Shown in pieces: positions 6,677 to 8,004 of a DNA stretch of 8,004 nucleotides. The translations under genes were made by a program, and so were the position numbers. The DNA is taken from the NCBI GenBank assembly GCA_045537495.1, contig JAZSPN010000041.1, positions 1 to 8,004 of the forward strand, written 5' to 3'. The DNA comes from UBA1425 sp045537495. Lineage in GTDB: Bacteria; Bacillota; Clostridia; Oscillospirales; Acutalibacteraceae. The notes beneath the pieces were generated by a model. That model saw nothing but the letters and a program-made list of their open reading frames with translations, was not told the origin of the DNA and made no database searches. Numbering within the stretch: the stretch's first letter is position 1; every line of letters starts with the position of its first letter.

Positions 6677-7942
6677 TGCGTTCAACGCTCTTTTGCCGAT
6701 ATCCTTGCGCCAATACGCATTTTCAAAACTGATTTTTGATACGGCAGAGTATGCTTTGTCTATTGCGTCTTTCAGTGTGTCAGCCTTTGCGGTAACACCG
6801 AGTACACGGCCTCCCGCCGTAAGAAGCTTACCGTTATCGGAAAGCTTTGCACCCGCAACGAAAACCTCGGCACCGAGTTCTTCATCCGACGGAATCGTCA
6901 TTTCAAATCCCGTTTCGTATTTCTGCGGATATCCGTCCGATGCCATGATGACACAGCAGGCGGACTTGTCGCTGAATCTGACATCACATTCCGAGAGCCT
7001 TTCTTCGGCTACCGCCCTCATAATCTCGAAAAGATCACTTTCGAGAAGCGGGAGAACAACCTGTGTTTCGGGATCGCCGAATCGGCAGTTGTATTCAATA
7101 ACCTTGGGACCGTCTTTTGTTATCATGAGTCCGAAATAAAGACATCCTTTGAATGTTCTTCCTTCGGCATTCATCGCTCTCATCGTAGGAAGAAAAATCT
7201 TTTCCATACATTCCGCCGCGACAGACTTTGTATAGTAGGGGTTGGGAGCAACCGTGCCCATTCCGCCCGTATTGAGTCCCTCATCTCCGTCTTTTGCGCG
7301 CTTATGATCCATGGAAGATACCATGGGAACTACCGTTTTACCGTCGGTAAACGCAAGAACGGATACCTCGGGACCTTCGAGAAATTCTTCAATAACAATG
7401 TTGTTTCCGGAAGCTCCGAAAATCTTGTCCTCCATCATAGAACGGACGGCTTTCTTCGCCTCGTCCCTCGTCATCGCAATTATAACACCCTTGCCGAGTG
7501 CAAGACCGTCCGCCTTGATAACCGTCGGGATCGGTGCATCGTCGAGATAAGCGATTGCTTTTTCCATGTCGGAAAAGACTTCGTATGTCGCCGTGGGAAT
7601 GGAATATTTCTTCATAAGGTTCTTTGAAAAAACCTTGCTGCCTTCAATTATCGCGGCATTCGCTCTCGGTCCGAAGCAGGGAATTCCCTGATTCTCAAGA
7701 GCATCGACAGCACCGAGTACCAGCGGATCATCGGGTGCCACAACCGCAAAGTCAATTTTCTTATCAACCGCAAATTTAACAATGCCGTCAATATCCTTTG
7801 CACCTACGGCAACACATTCCGCCTGACCGGAAATTCCGCCGTTGCCGGGAAGTGCATATATCTTGGAAATCTTGTCGCTTTGGCAGAGTTTTTTGATTAT
7901 CGAATGTTCTCTGCCGCCGCCACCGACCACAAGTACTTTCAT
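6674..7942 (-). CDS. purD: Phosphoribosylamine-glycine ligase (GAR synthetase)
   Basis: Second step of purine synthesis: 5-phosphoribosylamine + glycine + ATP gives glycinamide ribonucleotide (GAR); cytoplasmic, monofunctional ATP-grasp enzyme. 422 residues, the family's usual length. The N-terminal domain begins MKVLVVGGGGREHS with the phosphate-binding GGGGREH at 7-13. The ATP-grasp domain follows, with KADGLALGKGV (143-153), EEFLEGPEVSV (185-195) and NTGGMGT (224-230). The metal-binding signature is EYNCRFGDPET (283-293), where Glu283 and Asn285 are the expected magnesium ligands. The C-terminal domain includes TAGGRVLGVTA (375-385). The start is supported by AGGGAG 8 bases upstream. purH ends 20 bases before it and purL starts 9 bases after it, so all three are co-transcribed. 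The segment APDDPLVLG (69-77) replaces the GPE.PL form of many PurD proteins; I recall this variant as common in clostridia, so it is not taken as a defect. Confidence 0.98.
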   Translation of the reverse strand: MKVLVVGGGGREHSIIKKLCQSDKISKIYALPGNGGISGQAECVAVGAKDIDGIVKFAVDKKIDFAVVAPDDPLVLGAVDALENQGIPCFGPRANAAIIEGSKVFSKNLMKKYSIPTATYEVFSDMEKAIAYLDDAPIPTVIKADGLALGKGVIIAMTRDEAKKAVRSMMEDKIFGASGNNIVIEEFLEGPEVSVLAFTDGKTVVPMVSSMDHKRAKDGDEGLNTGGMGTVAPNPYYTKSVAAECMEKIFLPTMRAMNAEGRTFKGCLYFGLMITKDGPKVIEYNCRFGDPETQVVLPLLESDLFEIMRAVAEERLSECDVRFSDKSACCVIMASDGYPQKYETGFEMTIPSDEELGAEVFVAGAKLSDNGKLLTAGGRVLGVTAKADTLKDAIDKAYSAVSKISFENAYWRKDIGKRALNA

Positions 7943-7962
7943 CGAGATTTCTCCCTTCGGAA

Positions 7963-8004
7963 TTAATGGTGGAACAAACGCATTCCCGTGAATGCCATCG
8001 CAAT
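7963..8004 (-). CDS. purH: Bifunctional purine biosynthesis protein PurH, last 13 codons
   Basis: Only the very end of this gene is in the window. Read on the - strand from the edge, the codons give IAMAFTGMRLFHH followed by TAA (7963-7965). This matches the conserved C-terminus of PurH (AICAR formyltransferase/IMP cyclohydrolase), which typically ends like MVFTGMRHFRH or VFTGVRLFHH. PurH carries out the last two steps of IMP synthesis. The frame ends 20 bases before purD on the same strand, the standard neighbour order. The identification rests on 13 residues plus context. Confidence 0.88.
   Translation of the reverse strand: MAMAFTGMRLFHH

Noticed and set aside
5708..6739. Long open frame of 343 codons on the + strand, opposite purL
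   Set aside because: It lies wholly antisense to the well-supported purL and the end of purD, has no recognisable motif, and its sequence looks like a codon shadow. Long antisense frames are common opposite genes with biased codons.
7788..8003. 71-codon open frame on the - strand at the right edge
   Set aside because: It overlaps the start of purD and the end of purH in a different frame; both of those have clear family matches.

Overview
The window reads as ordinary chromosomal DNA of a Bacillota bacterium, most likely a Clostridia member near Ruminococcus/Oscillospiraceae. The reasons are a Gram-positive style dnaK-dnaJ pair, strong AGGAGG-like ribosome binding sites, a single-chain 1229-residue PurL of the kind used by clostridia and streptococci (instead of the PurS/PurQ/PurL set of Bacillus), and a purH-purD-purL gene order. 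This placement is inferred from protein character, not from a database search. No phage, insertion sequence, CRISPR array, tRNA or rRNA was seen.

Layout. On the + strand the window opens inside dnaK (3' part, ending at 703), followed after 62 bases by a complete dnaJ (766-1926). A perfect 12-bp hairpin (718-743) lies between them, and a very strong, probably two-way terminator (1931-1972) follows dnaJ. The 291 bases to the next gene hold several more stem-loops (2012-2039, 2040-2077, 2135-2168) and a wider inverted repeat (2089-2188). These are the least explained part of the window.

On the - strand, read right to left, are the last 13 codons of purH (7963-8004), purD (6674-7942), purL (2975-6664) with its terminator (2925-2958), then a separate TetR-type regulator gene (2218-2784) that runs tail-to-tail against dnaJ. 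The purH-purD gap is 20 bases and the purD-purL gap is 9 bases. The purD stop codon forms part of the purL ribosome binding site, so these genes are almost certainly one operon.

How the genes work together. DnaK and DnaJ are the Hsp70 chaperone and its co-chaperone. PurD makes glycinamide ribonucleotide (step 2 of IMP synthesis), PurL converts FGAR to FGAM using glutamine (step 4), and PurH performs the last two steps. The TetR-type regulator has no visible target in the window other than its own promoter, where a short palindrome overlaps the -10 box. I found no convincing new biological system. The most useful leads are the structured intergenic region after dnaJ, the dnaK-dnaJ hairpin, and a pair of similar AT-rich tracts flanking the tetR-type gene.
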